From the NCBI RefSeq assembly GCF_022095615.2, contig NZ_CP155559.1:431501-495500 (forward strand): DNA of 64,000 bases, in the 5' to 3' direction. Below, piece by piece: positions 51,493-61,341 of the stretch; the stretch's first letter is position 1, and each line of letters opens with the position of its first letter. This DNA comes from Bacillus thuringiensis. GTDB taxonomy: Bacteria > Bacillota > Bacilli > Bacillales > Bacillaceae_G. Below the pieces are notes generated by a model that saw only the letters and a list, made by a program, of their open reading frames with translations, was not told the origin of the DNA and ran no database searches. The position numbers and the translations under genes are program-made.

Positions 51493-52422
51493 TTAAAAAA
51501 TGCTCCAACCTTCTTGAGCAGAAAGAAGTTCAAGAATTTTAAAACCAGCGATACTATTTCCGTTTGCATCTAAAGCCGGTCCGAAAATACCAATTCCCAT
51601 TTCTCCTTTTACGCAGCCGAAGATGCCACCAGCTACACCACTTTTTGCTGGAATACCAACACGAATTGCAAATTCACCAGACTCGTTATACATACCACAT
51701 GTAACCATAAATGTTTTACAGATTTTTGTAATATGTTTAGGGATAATTTGTTTTTTCTTATATGGATCATATCCATCCATCGCAAAAATTAAGCCGATAC
51801 GTGCTAAATCGATACAGTTTACTTCCACTGCACATTGACGAGTGTATAAATCCATAAGTTCTTCGATGTCACAATCGATAATTCCGTTTTGTTTCATATA
51901 GTAACAAAGTGAACGGTTTAAGTAAGCTGTCTCTAATTCTGAAGTGGCAACTTTAGAAGAATAATTAATAGTAGGATTATCCGTTATTTCACGTACAAAA
52001 TGAAGGATGCGCTCCATTTTTTCTTCATTATCTTTTCCTGTTAACATACTTGTAATAGCTAGTGCTCCTGCATTAATCATTGGATTAAGCGGCTTAGAAG
52101 GACTTGTCGTTTCTAACTTAATAATAGAATTAAATGGATCACCAGTCGGTTCCATTCCAACTTTAGAAAATACATATTCTTCACCACGATCTAAAAGGGC
52201 AAGTGCAAGTGTAATTACTTTTGAAATACTTTGAAGAGTAAATAGTGTTTGTGAGTTGCCAGCATGGATGTATTCTGTTTCTTTATGGAAAATGGCAATC
52301 CCTAAATCATCTGGATTTGCATTTCCTAGTTCGGGGATATAAGTAGCAAGATTTCCTTTTTTCGTATATGGTTTTACTTGTTCTAACAACTGTTGTAAGT
52401 TGTTTGTTTCAATGCACTGCAT
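51493..52422 (-). CDS. glsA: Glutaminase
   Basis: 309 residues; hydrolyses glutamine to glutamate and ammonia. Serine beta-lactamase-like fold: TLQSISKV (Ser-x-x-Lys nucleophile), [13 protein letters not shown], and GVAGGIFG. Typical GlsA length. TAGGAG lies 10 nt before the ATG. Divergent from the PTS gene, with its own terminator. Bacillus species often have two glutaminases; this is one of them. Confidence 0.95.
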   Translation of the reverse strand: MQCIETNNLQQLLEQVKPYTKKGNLATYIPELGNANPDDLGIAIFHKETEYIHAGNSQTLFTLQSISKVITLALALLDRGEEYVFSKVGMEPTGDPFNSIIKLETTSPSKPLNPMINAGALAITSMLTGKDNEEKMERILHFVREITDNPTINYSSKVATSELETAYLNRSLCYYMKQNGIIDCDIEELMDLYTRQCAVEVNCIDLARIGLIFAMDGYDPYKKKQIIPKHITKICKTFMVTCGMYNESGEFAIRVGIPAKSGVAGGIFGCVKGEMGIGIFGPALDANGNSIAGFKILELLSAQEGWSIF

Positions 52423-52745
52423 AGTACCAACGCTCCTATTTCGAATTAACTAAGTTTACTTTTCCCGATATGCTCGGAAATAAATAATAACATGAAAAAG
52501 TGGAATGATAAAACGAAAGTTACATGTTATATCGTTCGTCTTTCGTTTGAGTATTCTGTATTAAAAAAGGAGAATTTTCCTTTTATATAACAGTTTGGAA
52601 ATAGGAGATTTATCCATAAAAAATTCAAAAATAAAAACTACACATCTATACAACTATATGTTATTATGGTTATGTAAATAGAAAGCGTTTTCTAAGGCGT
52701 ACTTATAATGATAACGATTTCATAAATTTGATAGGGGGAATTAAA
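52423..52745. other. 323-bp divergent intergenic region (glsA / PTS)
   Basis: AT-rich region holding the glsA and PTS promoters and a cre site at 52680-52693. I see no ORF, hairpin leader or repeat in it. Confidence 0.6.
52680..52693. promoter_or_regulatory. cre site upstream of PTS EIICB
   Basis: AGAAAGCGTTTTCT is a near-perfect palindromic catabolite-responsive element, 53 bp before the ATG and downstream of any likely -10, where CcpA binding would repress. Confidence 0.75.
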
Positions 52746-54248
52746 ATGTTGCAGTTTCTACAACGTATTGGTAAAGCATTAATGCTTCCAATCGCCGTAC
52801 TACCAGCAGCAGGATTATTGCTTCGTTTAGGGCAACCAGATGTATTTGATATTCCTGTTATGGCACAGGCCGGTGCAGCAGTTTTTGATAATTTAGCACT
52901 TATTTTTGCAATTGGTATTGCAATCGGTCTTTCAGTTGATGGTAGTGGTGCAGCAGGTCTTGCAGGTGCAATTGGTTATCTAGTTATGAAAAACAGTATT
53001 GATGCACTTAGTAAGGGATATTCTACTGTAGAATTACAAGATAAATTAGGCAAAGTCCAAGATTTAATAGGTAATAGCGCTAATGTAGATCCATCTAAGC
53101 TTGCAGATACAATGACACAAGTATCTAAGGCAGCCGAATTATCGACTAAAGTGGATATGAAAGTTTTAGGTGGTATTCTTGTCGGTGTTATAGCAGGACT
53201 TCTTTATAATAAATTCCATAAGATTAAACTTCCAGAATGGTTAGGGTTCTTTGCTGGAAAACGTTTCGTTCCGATTGTTACATCGGTTGTGATGCTACTA
53301 TTAGGAATTCTATTCGCACAAATTTGGCCAGCAATTCAAAATGCTATCGATGCATTAGCTCATGGAATTGTTAATTTAGGGGCAGTTGGCTCAGGGCTAT
53401 TTGGTTTATTAAACCGTCTATTAATTCCAATTGGTTTGCACCATGTAATGAACACATACTTCTGGTTCGTACTTGGTGACTTTACAAATGCAGCAGGTAA
53501 TGTTGTAAATGGTGATATTGCTCGCTTCCTTGCAGGAGATAAAACAGCGGGTATGTTTATGACTGGTTTCTTCCCAGTTATGATGTTCGGTTTACCAGCA
53601 GCATGTTTCGCAATGATTGCGGCTGCTAAACCAGAAAAACGTAAAATGGTTACAGGTATGTTAGGTGGTCTAGCATTAACTTCATTCTTAACTGGTATTA
53701 CAGAACCAATTGAATTCTCATTCATGTTCTTATCACCAGTATTATATGGAATTCATGCTGTATTAACAGGTCTGTCTCTATTCATTACAACAACTCTTGG
53801 CATTCATGATGGTTTCACATTTAGTGCCGGTGCAATCGATTATTTCTTAAACTTCGGTATTGCAACAAAACCAGTATTACTAGCAGGAGTCGGTTTAATT
53901 TACGCAGTAATTTACTTCGTTGTATTCTACTTCTTAATTAAGAAGTTCGATTTAAAAACTCCTGGTCGTGAAGATGAAGAGGAACTAGCTGAAGGTGAAG
54001 AAGCTCCAGTTGCAGGTTCAATTGGTGAAACTTACGTAGCAGCTTTAGGTGGAAAAGAAAACTTAACAGTTATTGATAACTGTGCAACACGTTTACGTTT
54101 ACAAGTGAAAGATGCTGGTCAAGTAAATGAAGCAGCATTAAAACGTGCTGGTGCAAAAGGTGTTATGAAATTAAGTAACACGAGTGTCCAAGTTATCGTA
54201 GGTACAAATGTTGAATCTGTTGCCGATGATATGAAAAAACACGTATAA
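52746..54248 (+). CDS. nagP: PTS EIICB, N-acetylglucosamine/glucose type
   Basis: 500 residues. EIIC (about 1-385): KALMLPIAVLPAAGLLLRLG, GSGAAGLAGAIGYLVMK, GLPAACFAMIAAAKPEKRK, and GITEPIEFSFMFLSPVLYG, the sugar-binding region. EIIB (about 425-500) carries the phosphorylated Cys in DNCATRLRL. No IIA domain, so it needs a separate EIIA. The sequence resembles NagP of B. subtilis and PtsG-type permeases; GlcNAc is favoured from the sequence pattern but not certain. GGGGG precedes ATG 52746. A cre site lies upstream. Confidence 0.85.
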   Translation: MLQFLQRIGKALMLPIAVLPAAGLLLRLGQPDVFDIPVMAQAGAAVFDNLALIFAIGIAIGLSVDGSGAAGLAGAIGYLVMKNSIDALSKGYSTVELQDKLGKVQDLIGNSANVDPSKLADTMTQVSKAAELSTKVDMKVLGGILVGVIAGLLYNKFHKIKLPEWLGFFAGKRFVPIVTSVVMLLLGILFAQIWPAIQNAIDALAHGIVNLGAVGSGLFGLLNRLLIPIGLHHVMNTYFWFVLGDFTNAAGNVVNGDIARFLAGDKTAGMFMTGFFPVMMFGLPAACFAMIAAAKPEKRKMVTGMLGGLALTSFLTGITEPIEFSFMFLSPVLYGIHAVLTGLSLFITTTLGIHDGFTFSAGAIDYFLNFGIATKPVLLAGVGLIYAVIYFVVFYFLIKKFDLKTPGREDEEELAEGEEAPVAGSIGETYVAALGGKENLTVIDNCATRLRLQVKDAGQVNEAALKRAGAKGVMKLSNTSVQVIVGTNVESVADDMKKHV

Positions 54249-54260
54249 ATAATTAGATAA

Positions 54261-54318
54261 GAGGATATCCAAAAAGATTGATAACATCAGTTTTTTAGAG
54301 GATATCCTCTTTTTTTAT
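54261..54318 (+). terminator. Rho-independent terminator
   Basis: AGAGGATATCC and GGATATCCTCT arms around a loop with an inner AAAAA/TTTTT pair, followed by TTTTTT. Confidence 0.85.
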
Positions 54319-54512
54319 GTTAAAAATTTAACGGGAATCTTACTTTTGTAAATTTTCTTTTTCTTTTTTGTACATATAGGTTGGTAATATGTACCGTGCG
54401 TGATAAAGTAGGGATGACGTCGAATGGAATGTCAAAAATCTATGAAAAAGATCTGGAATGAATCTTGTGTAGTGGAATTAAATTATCGGTAAATAAGGGG
54501 AAAAAAGCAATT

Positions 54513-55754
54513 ATGGATCAGGAAAAAAATAATGCGAATGGGAAAGCACGTCAGCCGATTGTATACATAAAAAGAACAATCATTCTCGTCTTACTATTTT
54601 CAGTTGTATATTTCATGTATACAAAAATTGTTGCGGATAATAAGAAAGAAGAAACTTTAAAAGCAGCAGCAGAAATGAAGAAACAAGAAGAGCTAAAAAA
54701 GAAAGAAGAAAAAAAGAAGCAAGAAGCACAAAAACAAAAAGAGCAGGAAGAACAAGTGAAGCAAGTACAAGCTGTAGAAAAGCCTGCTGAGGGACCACCT
54801 CAAGAAATTAATGAAAACGCTCAATTAGATCAATATTTACAAAACACAGGATTTAGCGGGACAGCTGTTATTGTGAAGAATGGAAAAGTTCTTTTGAATA
54901 AAGGGTACGGCATGGCGAGCAAAGAGAAACAAGTACCGAACAATTCAGAGACAACTTTTTATATTGGTTCTATTTCAAAGGCATTTGTAGCGACTGCAAT
55001 TATGCAATTAAAAGATCAACATAAATTAAACGTAGAGGATACGGTTGCAAAGTATATTCCAGATTTCCCTCAAGGTAATGGTATTCAGTTAAAACATTTA
55101 CTAACACATACATCAGGAATTCCAGAGTATGAGCAGGGAACAGAGGATATTTCTCATGAAGAATTGATAAAACGAATAGGAAAGCAAAAGCGTATTGGGA
55201 GTCCAGGAGAGAAATGGAAATATTCCGATTCGAACTATTCTATACTCGCTTACATCGCTGAGAAGGTAAGTGGACAACCGTTAGAAGAATATATTAAACA
55301 ACATATTTTTGCTACTGCTGGTATGAAACATTCTGGTTTCGGTAAAGCGTTAGAGCAAACAAGGTTCCCGTCGACAGGTTATAAAATAGTAAATAACAAT
55401 ATGACAACACCTAATATTCCAAGTATGTCACAACTATATGGTTGTGGTGATATATATACAAGTGCACATGATTTATATTTATTTAATGAAGCGCTCTTCT
55501 CTGGGAAGTTAATTTCAAAAGAAAGCTATGATCAAATGTTTACGGCTGTGAAAAAGGATTACGGATTTGGTTGGTATGTAGACCCGGGAAGTTATTCGAA
55601 TCACGGTGTAATGCCAGGATGGAATTGTTTAAATGGATTTAGTAAAAACGGAAGTGTGTATGTCGTTTTATTATCTAACATTCAAAATAACATTAAATCG
55701 TTTGGTAAAGTGAATAACGATATTTATACGATGTTGCGAAATATTGAAGTGTAA
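54513..55754 (+). CDS. Membrane-anchored beta-lactamase-fold serine hydrolase
   Basis: 413 residues. One N-terminal membrane helix (TIILVLLFSVVYFMYTKIVA), a charged Lys/Glu coiled-coil stalk (about 40-95), then a class C/PBP-like domain outside the cell: GSISKAF (Ser-x-x-Lys nucleophile), YSDSNY (Tyr loop) and HGVMPGWN (third motif, HxG). It resembles Bacillus D-alanyl-D-alanine carboxypeptidase/FmtA-like esterases. AGGGG lies upstream of ATG 54513; the longer frame has no RBS. The substrate could be peptidoglycan or teichoic acid esters; resistance to beta-lactams is not implied. Confidence 0.85.
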   Translation: MDQEKNNANGKARQPIVYIKRTIILVLLFSVVYFMYTKIVADNKKEETLKAAAEMKKQEELKKKEEKKKQEAQKQKEQEEQVKQVQAVEKPAEGPPQEINENAQLDQYLQNTGFSGTAVIVKNGKVLLNKGYGMASKEKQVPNNSETTFYIGSISKAFVATAIMQLKDQHKLNVEDTVAKYIPDFPQGNGIQLKHLLTHTSGIPEYEQGTEDISHEELIKRIGKQKRIGSPGEKWKYSDSNYSILAYIAEKVSGQPLEEYIKQHIFATAGMKHSGFGKALEQTRFPSTGYKIVNNNMTTPNIPSMSQLYGCGDIYTSAHDLYLFNEALFSGKLISKESYDQMFTAVKKDYGFGWYVDPGSYSNHGVMPGWNCLNGFSKNGSVYVVLLSNIQNNIKSFGKVNNDIYTMLRNIEV

Positions 55755-55756
55755 GA

Positions 55757-55785
55757 GACTATCCTATTGGATAGTCTTTTTTATT
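55757..55785 (+). terminator. Rho-independent terminator
   Basis: GACTATCC/GGATAGTC arms followed by TTTTTT. Confidence 0.85.
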
Positions 55786-55816
55786 GAGGAAGTGTAGGGG
55801 GCAATGAGATAATGAA

Positions 55817-55975
55817 ATAAAGTGAAACTTTAATCAGTGGGGGTTTTCTTCATCCCCCACTGATTATTAGTTGAACCAATCGGGCTTTTACGGGCAGTTG
55901 ATCCCCCACCTAACTTCTTTGCTTTCGCTGAATTTTGAAGTGGGGGTCTTACTGTCCGGCGAATAGCGGGATAAA
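55817..55975 (+). repeat. bcr1 repeat, intact copy 2
   Basis: 159 bp flanked by ATAAA on both sides, with the same left end (ATAAAGTGAAACTTTAATCA) and GGTGGGGG/CCCCCAC runs as copy 1, and a few substitutions (GGCGAATAGCGGGATAAA at the right end). It lies between the hydrolase terminator and the tubby-like gene, ending 19 bp before that ATG. Confidence 0.85.
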
Positions 55976-55993
55976 TGGAAAAGGGGGAGGGAT

Positions 55994-56809
55994 ATGAGTA
56001 TACATAAGCATCACGCACGTAATGCGAAACGAATTTTTTGGGTATCTATCATTGTATGGATTATCGTTGCAATTGCATTGTTGATGGAATATAAAAAAGG
56101 GACGCTATTCACTTCGGAGAAAGAAAATCTGAAATTATTAGGTGTTGTACTACCGGCATTTGGATTATTAATATATAGCTTTATGGAAAAACGAAGATCA
56201 AAAATGCTTAAACAGGAAAATTATAATATAGAGACTTCTGAATTATTTGAGCAACAAAAATTTGTTGTTCGTAAAGAGGTAGGGATATTTCAAGTAATAA
56301 CATATTTTGGATTAGACGGAAATACAGTAGGGTTTTTAAAAGAAGAGTATGATTTTGTTATTCAACGTGTATGGCAAGCTTTACTTTCTTTTCTTTTTAG
56401 GGGATTACATAAGCAACAACTTTATTTATATAATCACTCGGGAGAAAGATTGTTGCGTGTTCAAAAGAAGATGGGAGTACGCAACGCCTATATTTTTTCT
56501 AATATAGATGGAAAGAAAATTGGAGAGTTAAAACAAATACTAAGTTTAACAAAGTGGGAATGGATTTTTTTAGGGGTGGATGGTCAAGAATTTGGTAAAG
56601 TGACTGGGGACCTTTCAGCAACAATGCAGAAAATAGATTGGCGGGATGGAACACACATAGATGTGAAAGAAGACGGTATTCCGTTAGAAGCTGTTAAGTA
56701 TTTTTCGGCAAGCGGAGGGTCTCTTGTTACAGCTTCTATAAGTGAACAGGCAGAATTACCACGAGCAGTTTATTACAGTGTCTCTGTGATAGTTACAATT
56801 AAAAATTAA
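55994..56809 (+). CDS. Membrane-anchored tubby/LURP-one-like protein
   Basis: 271 residues. Two N-terminal membrane helices (IFWVSIIVWIIVAIALLMEY; KLLGVVLPAFGLLIYSFME), then a beta-rich domain with repeated short strands and G-K/R turns (YLYNHSGERLLRVQKK, FSNIDGKKIGELKQ, LGVDGQEFGKVTGD), like the tubby-C/LURP-one/scramblase fold. No catalytic residue visible. AGGGGGAGG lies before the ATG; the RBS comes just after bcr1. The terminator follows. Family assignment is from pattern only. Confidence 0.6.
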   Translation: MSIHKHHARNAKRIFWVSIIVWIIVAIALLMEYKKGTLFTSEKENLKLLGVVLPAFGLLIYSFMEKRRSKMLKQENYNIETSELFEQQKFVVRKEVGIFQVITYFGLDGNTVGFLKEEYDFVIQRVWQALLSFLFRGLHKQQLYLYNHSGERLLRVQKKMGVRNAYIFSNIDGKKIGELKQILSLTKWEWIFLGVDGQEFGKVTGDLSATMQKIDWRDGTHIDVKEDGIPLEAVKYFSASGGSLVTASISEQAELPRAVYYSVSVIVTIKN

Positions 56810-56819
56810 TATATATAAA

Positions 56820-56848
56820 GATAGATGGAATACCATCTATCTTTTTTG
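56820..56848 (+). terminator. Rho-independent terminator
   Basis: AGATAGATGG/CCATCTATCT arms followed by TTTT. Confidence 0.85.
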
Positions 56849-56971
56849 TGATTAGAACATATTGTTTTGTTAAAAAATGTATGTCTTACCTATCACAAAA
56901 AAGTCTGTTTTGTATACATTAAGATGTATGGATGTATTTTTATAATTTAAAATTAATAGGAGGAGAAGTGT

Positions 56972-57373
56972 ATGTGTCTGTTCGGTAAGTATTGGAAAAA
57001 GTTATCGAGATTGTTTAATAGACAATTAGATTATTTTTTAGATAATAAGTTATTGCCTGCTGTGGAACGACTTTTATTTTCACAAAACTTCGCGAGATTT
57101 ATTCAAAGAAACTCTAAGCAAGCTACGGAAGAATTTATTGAATCAAGTAGATTTCAATCTATTATTTGTAACATATTAAAAGAATGTAATACATCACCTT
57201 TTAAAGAAATTGCAGAGCAGTATTTGGGTAAAAACGTAGAAATTACGGTGACAGTTGGACAGTTAACGGGTGTAATTGTAGCAGTTGGTGATGATTTCTT
57301 AACATTGCAAGAAGGGATAGGAACAGAAATTTTATTACCATTTACAAGCATTATATCAATTAAAGAAGCGTAA
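56972..57373 (+). CDS. DUF2642-like protein with helical N-terminal half
   Basis: 133 residues. The first 80 are helical (FNRQLDYFLDNKLLPAVERL); the last 50 are a small beta-barrel-like domain (GKNVEITVTVGQLTGVIVAV, GTEILLPFTSIISIK) of the DUF2642/Sm-like type seen in Bacillus spore-coat associated proteins. AGGAGGAG precedes the ATG. First gene of a compact six-gene operon, 16 nt before the next. Function unknown. Confidence 0.65.
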   Translation: MCLFGKYWKKLSRLFNRQLDYFLDNKLLPAVERLLFSQNFARFIQRNSKQATEEFIESSRFQSIICNILKECNTSPFKEIAEQYLGKNVEITVTVGQLTGVIVAVGDDFLTLQEGIGTEILLPFTSIISIKEA

Positions 57374-57389
57374 GAAAGGAGACTTATAT

Positions 57390-57584
57390 ATGTTATTTAC
57401 TGAAGAATTGCGTAACCATGTTGGGGAGCTAGTGCAAGTTGTGACGGCGGTTGAAATTGTTGCGGGTATTCTGTTATCTGTGACAGATGGGGCGGTAAGT
57501 GTTCGTACTTCTCCTTCTTATGGACCACCGGAAGATGTAGTTGTGCGTACACCTATTATTGCTTATGTTCGCTTGGAAGGGTAA
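57390..57584 (+). CDS. DUF2642-like short protein
   Basis: 64 residues, a single small beta domain related to the C-terminal part of the preceding protein (HVGELVQVVTAVEIVAGILL, DVVVRTPIIAYVRLEG). AAAGGAG precedes the ATG. 13 nt separate it from the first glycosyltransferase. A coat-protein or scaffold role is only suggested by family members. Confidence 0.65.
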   Translation: MLFTEELRNHVGELVQVVTAVEIVAGILLSVTDGAVSVRTSPSYGPPEDVVVRTPIIAYVRLEG

Positions 57585-57597
57585 GAGTGATACAAAT

Positions 57598-59145
57598 ATG
57601 AGAGTATCAGTTGTTATTCCAGCGCATAATGAAGCGAGTACTTTATCACAAGTTTTAGTAGAAGTGGAGAAGCTCGAACCTTATGAAATTATCGTAGTTG
57701 ATAATGGATCGACAGATGGGACAAAAGAAATAGCGTTACAACATCATTGCCATGTCATTTATTATCACTATTCTCTTGGCAATGATGTTGGACGGGCAAT
57801 CGGAGCAAGAGAAGCGAAAGGTGACATCGTTTTGTTTTTAGATGGTGACATCGTCATTGATAACAAAGAGTTGCAACGTTTCATAAAAGGAATTCAACAA
57901 GGCCACCAAATTGTTGTGAATAATTTAACATGGTCCGTTTATTTAAAGATGAGACCGCATTATACGACAGTTGGCAAATGTATGTTGAATCGCTATTTGA
58001 ATAAAAAGGAGCTTGTTGTTGGATCTTTAATCGCAATTCCACATGCAATGAGTAAGGAAGTTATTCAGAAATTTGGTTGGTGGAATTTAGCGGATCCAAC
58101 ACTATTTCAAGCGATGGCGATGTCTAGAGGAGTAGATATTGCCGATATGGCTTCGGTCGATGTCATTCATACAAATAAAGTGCGTCCTGTGCACACTGGT
58201 ACATCACCCGGTTCTCCTTATCCGAAAGCGACTAGTCGTATTATGGGAGATCATTTACGTGCTTTGCAATACGTAATCGAAATATATGGTAAACGTGGTG
58301 GCTTTTCGGAAGGAAGTAGGGATAGAGGGTTTATAGGAAAGTATAAACCAGTTGTATTACAAAAGAAAAAAGCGAAATATAGTGCTATTATCCCAGTATC
58401 AGAAGAGAAAATGACTATAAGATCTGTTATACAAGAAGTAAAAAAAGCAGGTGTAGATGAAATTATAGTAGTTGCGAATGGCGCTGATATGGAGACAATT
58501 AAACAAGCAAAGCTAGAGAATGTTATCGTTATTGAATTCGGGGAAGCACTTGGTCATAATGTGGCCCGAGCGATAGGATCTATGCATGCCACGGCCGATA
58601 TTTGTTTATTTGTTGATGGTGATTTTGTTATTCCGGGAAAAAAACTAATTCCATTTTTACATGCTATTGAAGATGGACATGATGTGGCATTAAATGATTT
58701 ACAGTGTTTATTAGATATGTTCCATCCAGCAGATCCAATTAGCATGGGAAAATATTTTGTGAATTTGATAGCGAAACGACCAGATTTATGGAACAACTCA
58801 TTAACGGCAGTACCACATGCTATGCATAAAAAGGTAATAGAGAAAATCGGATATGATTCTCTTATCATTCCACCATTAGCTCAAATGAAAGCTATTTTGG
58901 AGGGGTTCTCTATTACAGCAGTAGAATTTGTAGATGTTATAAAAACAAATCGAGTGCGCCCAGAGCAACATGGATTTGTAAATGGGCGTATTCCAGCATT
59001 TGACCGTATTTTCGGTGATCAAATTGAAGCAATTGCATATTTATTGCAATCCACAGACGAGCGCGGGAGTTTTACAGATGGAGAGCGGGATAGAAATATA
59101 ATTCAACAATTGAGAAAGGAAGAAGAGAATACAGATGAATGTTAG
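57598..59145 (+). CDS. Tandem GT2 glycosyltransferase (double module) A
   Basis: 515 residues, two GT-A modules, no membrane helix. Module 1 (1-255): [37 protein letters not shown] (DxD), ending in a tail HTNKVRP...[10 protein letters not shown]...[11 protein letters not shown]. Module 2 (260-515): [21 protein letters not shown] (divergent), [11 protein letters not shown], tail KTNRVRP...[10 protein letters not shown]...[11 protein letters not shown]. Both modules keep the DGD metal motif. It overlaps the dehydrogenase gene by 11 nt. Sugar and acceptor unknown. The ATG has no strong RBS, so it may depend on coupling. Confidence 0.88.
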   Translation: MRVSVVIPAHNEASTLSQVLVEVEKLEPYEIIVVDNGSTDGTKEIALQHHCHVIYYHYSLGNDVGRAIGAREAKGDIVLFLDGDIVIDNKELQRFIKGIQQGHQIVVNNLTWSVYLKMRPHYTTVGKCMLNRYLNKKELVVGSLIAIPHAMSKEVIQKFGWWNLADPTLFQAMAMSRGVDIADMASVDVIHTNKVRPVHTGTSPGSPYPKATSRIMGDHLRALQYVIEIYGKRGGFSEGSRDRGFIGKYKPVVLQKKKAKYSAIIPVSEEKMTIRSVIQEVKKAGVDEIIVVANGADMETIKQAKLENVIVIEFGEALGHNVARAIGSMHATADICLFVDGDFVIPGKKLIPFLHAIEDGHDVALNDLQCLLDMFHPADPISMGKYFVNLIAKRPDLWNNSLTAVPHAMHKKVIEKIGYDSLIIPPLAQMKAILEGFSITAVEFVDVIKTNRVRPEQHGFVNGRIPAFDRIFGDQIEAIAYLLQSTDERGSFTDGERDRNIIQQLRKEEENTDEC

Positions 59146-60379
59146 TAGTACAGTTGCCATTATCGGATTAGGATATGTTGGCCTTCCTTTGGCAGTTCAT
59201 TTTGCAGAGAAAGGACATACGGTGCTTGGATTAGATAAAGATACTAGAAAAATAGAATCAATTATAAAAGGAGAAAGCTACATTCCAGATGTTTCTTCTA
59301 AATTGTTACAAAGTTTATTGACTAAAAAAAAAATAATAGTAAATACACCGGATCAAGGTATTGCTGATTTTCAAAATAGTGATTATGTTATTGTCACTGT
59401 TCCGACTCCAATTAATGAACAAAGAGAACCAGACTTAAGTGCCCTCATTTCAGCTTCTCATTATATACAACAACACCTTCAAAAAGGACAAACCTTCATT
59501 TTCGAAAGCTCCACATATCCAGGCACGCTTGAGGAAGTTATTATTCCAATTATTTCTCAAGCAGGTCAAAAGGTAGGAGAAGATTTCTATATCGGATATT
59601 CCCCTGAGAGAATTGATCCGGCTAATAGTCACTATTCCGTTCAAACGATTCCAAAAGTTATTAGTGGACAAACAGAAAAGTGTAAACAAAAAGTACAGGA
59701 GTTGTATAGTACTACATTTGATGTAGTTGTTCCAGTTAGTTCTCCGAAAGTAGCGGAAATGTGTAAGTTATTTGAAAATATTCAGCGCCTAGTCAATATT
59801 TCATTAGTAAATGAGTTAAACACACTATGTGAAAGTTTAGGAATTGATTTTTATGAGGCACTTGAAGCTGCATCTACAAAACCGTTTGGATTTACCCCAT
59901 ATTGGCCAGGGCCAGGGATAGGGGGACACTGCATTCCGGTAGACCCTTTATATTTTCAATGGAGAATAAAAAAGAATGGAGCAATTAGTCAATTAATTGA
60001 GGCGGCACATGTAATTAATGAAGAAATGCCAGAGAAAATAGTCCGGAAAGTAAAAGGCATGGTGCAATCGCCTGCATCAGTTTTAATTGTAGGAATTGCG
60101 TATAAGAAAGATGTAAATGACTTAAGAGAATCACCAGCGTTGCCAATTATTGAATTGTTAATAGAAGAAGGATATGAGATAGAATATCATGATCCATATA
60201 TTTCTTCTGCAAAATTTGGAGATAAGGTGTACCAATCTGTTTCTTTGGATGAACAAGTCATGAAACAAGCGGGTTGTATTTTAATTTTAACTGATCACTC
60301 TAATATCGATTGGAAGCTTTTTAAAGGAATGAAGCGAGTAATAGATACACGTGGAATTGTAAAGAAGGTGAGTGTATGA
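59135..60379 (+). CDS. UDP-sugar 6-dehydrogenase (UDP-glucose/GlcNAc/ManNAc type)
   Basis: 414 residues. Oxidises the C6 hydroxyl of an NDP-sugar to a uronic acid. NAD site [20 protein letters not shown], middle domain with [18 protein letters not shown], catalytic Cys in [13 protein letters not shown], and the third domain with [16 protein letters not shown]. The pattern ([11 protein letters not shown], ENIQRxVNI) fits the WecC/WbpA-like branch, so UDP-ManNAc or UDP-GlcNAc is as likely as UDP-Glc. Overlaps the genes on both sides (11 and 4 nt). Confidence 0.9.
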   Translation: MNVSSTVAIIGLGYVGLPLAVHFAEKGHTVLGLDKDTRKIESIIKGESYIPDVSSKLLQSLLTKKKIIVNTPDQGIADFQNSDYVIVTVPTPINEQREPDLSALISASHYIQQHLQKGQTFIFESSTYPGTLEEVIIPIISQAGQKVGEDFYIGYSPERIDPANSHYSVQTIPKVISGQTEKCKQKVQELYSTTFDVVVPVSSPKVAEMCKLFENIQRLVNISLVNELNTLCESLGIDFYEALEAASTKPFGFTPYWPGPGIGGHCIPVDPLYFQWRIKKNGAISQLIEAAHVINEEMPEKIVRKVKGMVQSPASVLIVGIAYKKDVNDLRESPALPIIELLIEEGYEIEYHDPYISSAKFGDKVYQSVSLDEQVMKQAGCILILTDHSNIDWKLFKGMKRVIDTRGIVKKVSV

Positions 60380-61341
60380 GTAAGAAATGTTTAATTACAG
60401 GTGGAGCAGGATTCATTGGATCGCATCTAGCTGAAGAATTGGTAAAAAGAGGTTATGGGGTCACAATTGTTGATAACTTCTATAAAGGAAAAAACAAATA
60501 TCATGATGAGTTAATGAAAGAAATTCGGGTTATTCCAATAAGCGTTTTAGATAAAAGTTCAATTTATGAATTAGTAAATCAACATGATGTAGTTTTTCAT
60601 TTAGCAGCAATTTTAGGTGTGAAAACGACAATGGAAAAGAGTATAGAGCTTATTGAAACGAATTTTGATGGAACGAGAAACATTTTACAAGCAGCGCTAA
60701 AAGGAAAGAAGAAAGTAGTTTTTGCGTCTACTTCAGAAGTATATGGTAAGGCAAAGCCACCCTTCTCTGAAGAGGGGGATCGATTATACGGGGCTACTTC
60801 TAAAATACGTTGGAGTTATGCAATTTGTAAAACGTTAGAAGAAACATTATGTTTAGGATACGCTTTAGAAGGTTTACCTGTAACGATTGTTCGTTATTTT
60901 AATATTTATGGTCCAAGAGCGAAAGATGGTCCGTATGCAGGGGTAATTCCACGATTTATCAGTGCGGCACTGCAAGGAGAAGACATTCTCGTATATGGAG
61001 ATGGAAAGCAGACACGTTGCTTTACGTATGTAAGTGATGCGGTAGAGGCAACGATTCGAGCGATGGATGAGAAGGTAAATGGTGAGATTATTAATATAGG
61101 TTCTGAGAACGAAAAGAGTATAAAACAAGTAGCAGAAGTAATTAAAAAGCTAACGAAATCTTCTTCAAAGATTGTCCAAGTTCCTTTCGAAGAGGTATAC
61201 CCACATGGCTTTGAAGAAATTCCAAATAGAAGACCAGATGTAACGAAATTAAAAGAACTTGTGCAGTTTCAAGCGATAGTAACGTGGGAACAAGGATTGA
61301 AAGAAACTATTAAATGGTTTCGTGAAGAAAACAATGGCTAA
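60376..61341 (+). CDS. NAD-dependent NDP-sugar epimerase/dehydratase
   Basis: 321 residues, extended short-chain dehydrogenase. NAD motif [27 protein letters not shown]; the catalytic YAICK (Tyr-x3-Lys); [11 protein letters not shown]. Probably acts on the uronic acid or its parent sugar made by the preceding enzyme; the reaction (4-epimerase, decarboxylase or dehydratase) is not resolved. The start codon overlaps the previous stop as ATGA. Confidence 0.88.
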   Translation: MSKKCLITGGAGFIGSHLAEELVKRGYGVTIVDNFYKGKNKYHDELMKEIRVIPISVLDKSSIYELVNQHDVVFHLAAILGVKTTMEKSIELIETNFDGTRNILQAALKGKKKVVFASTSEVYGKAKPPFSEEGDRLYGATSKIRWSYAICKTLEETLCLGYALEGLPVTIVRYFNIYGPRAKDGPYAGVIPRFISAALQGEDILVYGDGKQTRCFTYVSDAVEATIRAMDEKVNGEIINIGSENEKSIKQVAEVIKKLTKSSSKIVQVPFEEVYPHGFEEIPNRRPDVTKLKELVQFQAIVTWEQGLKETIKWFREENNG

